Below, one piece after another: positions 62,630-64,000 of a stretch of 64,000 bases of DNA. Source of the stretch: Thermosphaera sp. (GTDB lineage: Archaea > Thermoproteota > Thermoprotei_A > Sulfolobales > Desulfurococcaceae); NCBI GenBank assembly GCA_038827615.1, contig JAWBNK010000001.1:496290-560289 (forward strand), in the 5' to 3' direction. The position numbers and the translations under genes were made by a program. Below the pieces are notes generated by a model. That model ran no database searches and was not told where the DNA came from. It saw only the letters and a program-made list of their open reading frames with translations. Each line of letters opens with the position of its first letter. The first letter of the stretch is position 1.

Positions 62630-63961
62630 ATGCCGAGAAAAATAGTGATCTTAGGTGCTAGTGGAAGAGACTTCCACAATTTTAACACGTTCTATAGAGA
62701 TAACCCAGACTATGAGGTCGTGGCTTTTCTCCAAACCCAAATTCCAGGAATAAGTGGGAGAAGATATCCACCAAGTCTCGCTGGACCCCGATATCCAGAT
62801 GGAATACCCATCTTGAGCATGAATTATTTAGAGAATATTTCAAAGACCCATGGAGTTGAAGAGGCAGTTCTCTCTTTCAGCGATTTGACTTATGAGGAAC
62901 TAGGTGGAATTGTTTCCAGAGTGGTGGGTGCAGGATTATCGTTCAAGATTCTGGGACCAATGGATACGATGCTGGAAAGCATTAAGCCAGTCATCGCTGT
63001 TACGGGGGTAAAAACTGGTGCTGGCAAAAGCATGGTTTCTAGAGAGTTCGCTCTTGAAATGAGAAAGAGAGGTCTCAAGGTAGGCGTAGTTAGACACCCG
63101 ATGCCGTATGGTGATTTAGAAAAGTCTGCCGTTCAAGTTTTTCACGATTTCAGCGACCTGGACAAGTATGAGGCGACGATAGAGGAGAGAGAAGAGTATG
63201 AGCATTACTTGAAAATAGGTTTTTCCGTGTACGCGGGTGTTGATTACGGGAAGATACTGAGGATTATGGAGATGGAGAATGATATAATACTTTGGGATGG
63301 AGGAAATAACGACTGGCCCTTCTATAAGCCGGACTTCATGGTCACGGTTGCTGATGCCATGAGACCCGGGATAGAAGTATCATCATTTCCAGGGGAAATC
63401 AATTTGAGAATGGCTGATGGAGTAATAATTAATAAAGCGGACCAGGCTAAACCCGGGGCAATTTTGAAAATAAAGGAAAACATATCTTCAAGGAACAAGG
63501 ATGCTCTTATAAGTGTTGCGGAGAGCGAAGTAGTTGTCGACAAGCCCGACTTGATATCTGGAAAGAAAGTACTCGTGGTTGAAGACTCTCCAACAGTCAC
63601 GCATGGCGGTGCTAGGTATGCGGCAGGCTACGTCGCAGCAGTGAAATATGGTGGCGAACCAGTCGATCCCAGGCCATTCGCTACAAACTTCTTCAAGAAA
63701 ATGTTCGAGGAATACCCGCACATGGGACCGGTTCTTCCAAGCACTGGATACAGGCCAGATCAATTGAAAGAGTTGGAGGAAACGATAAATAAGGCTCCGG
63801 TGGACACGGTCGTCTTGGGGACTCCTTCAGATATCACCAGGTTGATTAGGATAAATAAACCGGTTGTTAGGGTAGAATTTAGGTTGAAAATAATTGAAGG
63901 ACCTGACGTAAAAGACTATGTCGAAATGTTCTTAGAGAAGGCATCTAAGAAGATAGTTTAG
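62630..63961 (+). CDS. Cyclic 2,3-diphosphoglycerate synthetase-like P-loop protein
   Basis: 443 residues from ATG 62630 (GGTG nine bases upstream; TATA-like ATATTTTTAATGG before it). RKIVILGASGRDFHNFNTFYRD opens the N-terminal domain; the P-loop is AVTGVKTGAGKSMVS (about residue 125); PDFMVTVADAMRPG and ADGVIINKADQA (NKxD-like) follow. Similar to archaeal cDPG synthetase, which cyclises 2,3-bisphosphoglycerate with ATP to the thermoprotectant cDPG known from hyperthermophilic methanogens. Adjacency to PEP synthase fits lower-glycolysis metabolism. A GTPase of other function is possible. Confidence 0.78.
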   Translation: MPRKIVILGASGRDFHNFNTFYRDNPDYEVVAFLQTQIPGISGRRYPPSLAGPRYPDGIPILSMNYLENISKTHGVEEAVLSFSDLTYEELGGIVSRVVGAGLSFKILGPMDTMLESIKPVIAVTGVKTGAGKSMVSREFALEMRKRGLKVGVVRHPMPYGDLEKSAVQVFHDFSDLDKYEATIEEREEYEHYLKIGFSVYAGVDYGKILRIMEMENDIILWDGGNNDWPFYKPDFMVTVADAMRPGIEVSSFPGEINLRMADGVIINKADQAKPGAILKIKENISSRNKDALISVAESEVVVDKPDLISGKKVLVVEDSPTVTHGGARYAAGYVAAVKYGGEPVDPRPFATNFFKKMFEEYPHMGPVLPSTGYRPDQLKELEETINKAPVDTVVLGTPSDITRLIRINKPVVRVEFRLKIIEGPDVKDYVEMFLEKASKKIV

Positions 63962-64000
63962 TGTTTTTTCAAAATCGCTAACACGCCAACTCCTATGCCA
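63958..64000 (-). CDS. C-terminal tail of a leftward gene, probably a membrane protein (runs off right edge)
   Basis: Read on the minus strand, 13 codons end in TAA at 63958 and spell GIGVGVLAILKKH: a hydrophobic helix end followed by lysines, as at the C-terminus of many membrane proteins. It would overlap the stop of the preceding gene by four bases, tail to tail. Too short for a product name. Confidence 0.3.
   Translation of the reverse strand, partial: GIGVGVLAILKKH

Overview
The window is archaeal, most likely a hyperthermophilic member of the Thermoproteota (Crenarchaeota, Desulfurococcales-like). The evidence is a class I lysyl-tRNA synthetase, an archaeal-type leucyl-tRNA synthetase, an archaeal class I fructose-bisphosphate aldolase, GTP cyclohydrolase MptA, superoxide reductase in place of superoxide dismutase, TATA-box promoters, GGTGA/GGAGG ribosome sites, frequent GTG/TTG starts, and dense operons with ATGA overlaps. 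This placement is an inference; no rRNA gene is present. I see no insertion sequence, CRISPR array, tRNA or rRNA.

Layout. 0-4 kb: the start of a hydrogenase-maturation gene (hypE) diverges from a four-gene FAD/Fe-S amine (proline/sarcosine-type) dehydrogenase operon, with a perfect inverted repeat between them. 4-12 kb: a leftward operon for molybdopterin and molybdate/tungstate uptake (molybdopterin-binding protein, ABC importer, moaA, moaC, moaD, moaE), followed by an unknown protein divergent from an HTH regulator, an O6-alkylguanine methyltransferase and moaB. 12-14 kb: HAD hydrolase and MATE transporter. 14.3-25.5 kb: two convergent gene runs that together look like a modified-folate (tetrahydromethanopterin-type) biosynthesis island: DUF1464, DUF447 and RFAP synthase rightward; a thioredoxin-like protein, mptA, mptE, mptD, a DmrX-like flavoprotein, a dihydropteroate-synthase-related protein, a KaiC-like ATPase, a CoA transferase and a gamma-glutamyltransferase-like enzyme leftward. 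25.5-30.4 kb: an oxygen-defence block (superoxide reductase, CxxC protein, Lrp-type regulator, flavodiiron protein, peroxiredoxin, hemerythrin-domain protein), interrupted by an 848-base stretch with no recognisable gene. 30.5-41 kb: HD phosphohydrolase, small membrane protein, aldolase plus PfkB kinase, threonine synthase, methyltransferase, cytidine deaminase, IleRS and a glycosyltransferase. 41-46 kb: a complete BMP-type (nucleoside-like) ABC importer. 46-55 kb: LysRS, MFS protein, LeuRS, SufB/D, an allantoinase-like amidohydrolase and MarC. 55-64 kb: CDF transporter, ferredoxin, M20 peptidase, a JAMM-motif protein, biotin carboxylase, PEP synthase and a cyclic-2,3-diphosphoglycerate-synthetase-like protein, with the tail of another leftward gene at the right edge.

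How it fits together: an anaerobe that uses molybdopterin (probably tungsten) enzymes, [NiFe] hydrogenase, a pterin C1 carrier, an Embden-Meyerhof route with aldolase, PfkB kinase and PEP synthase, and a reductive rather than dismutating oxygen defence. The most notable points are the pterin island with its unassigned passengers, the JAMM-motif protein between a peptidase and an orphan biotin carboxylase, the SOR-linked CxxC protein, and two clear palindromic operator candidates (420-440 and 59976-59992).
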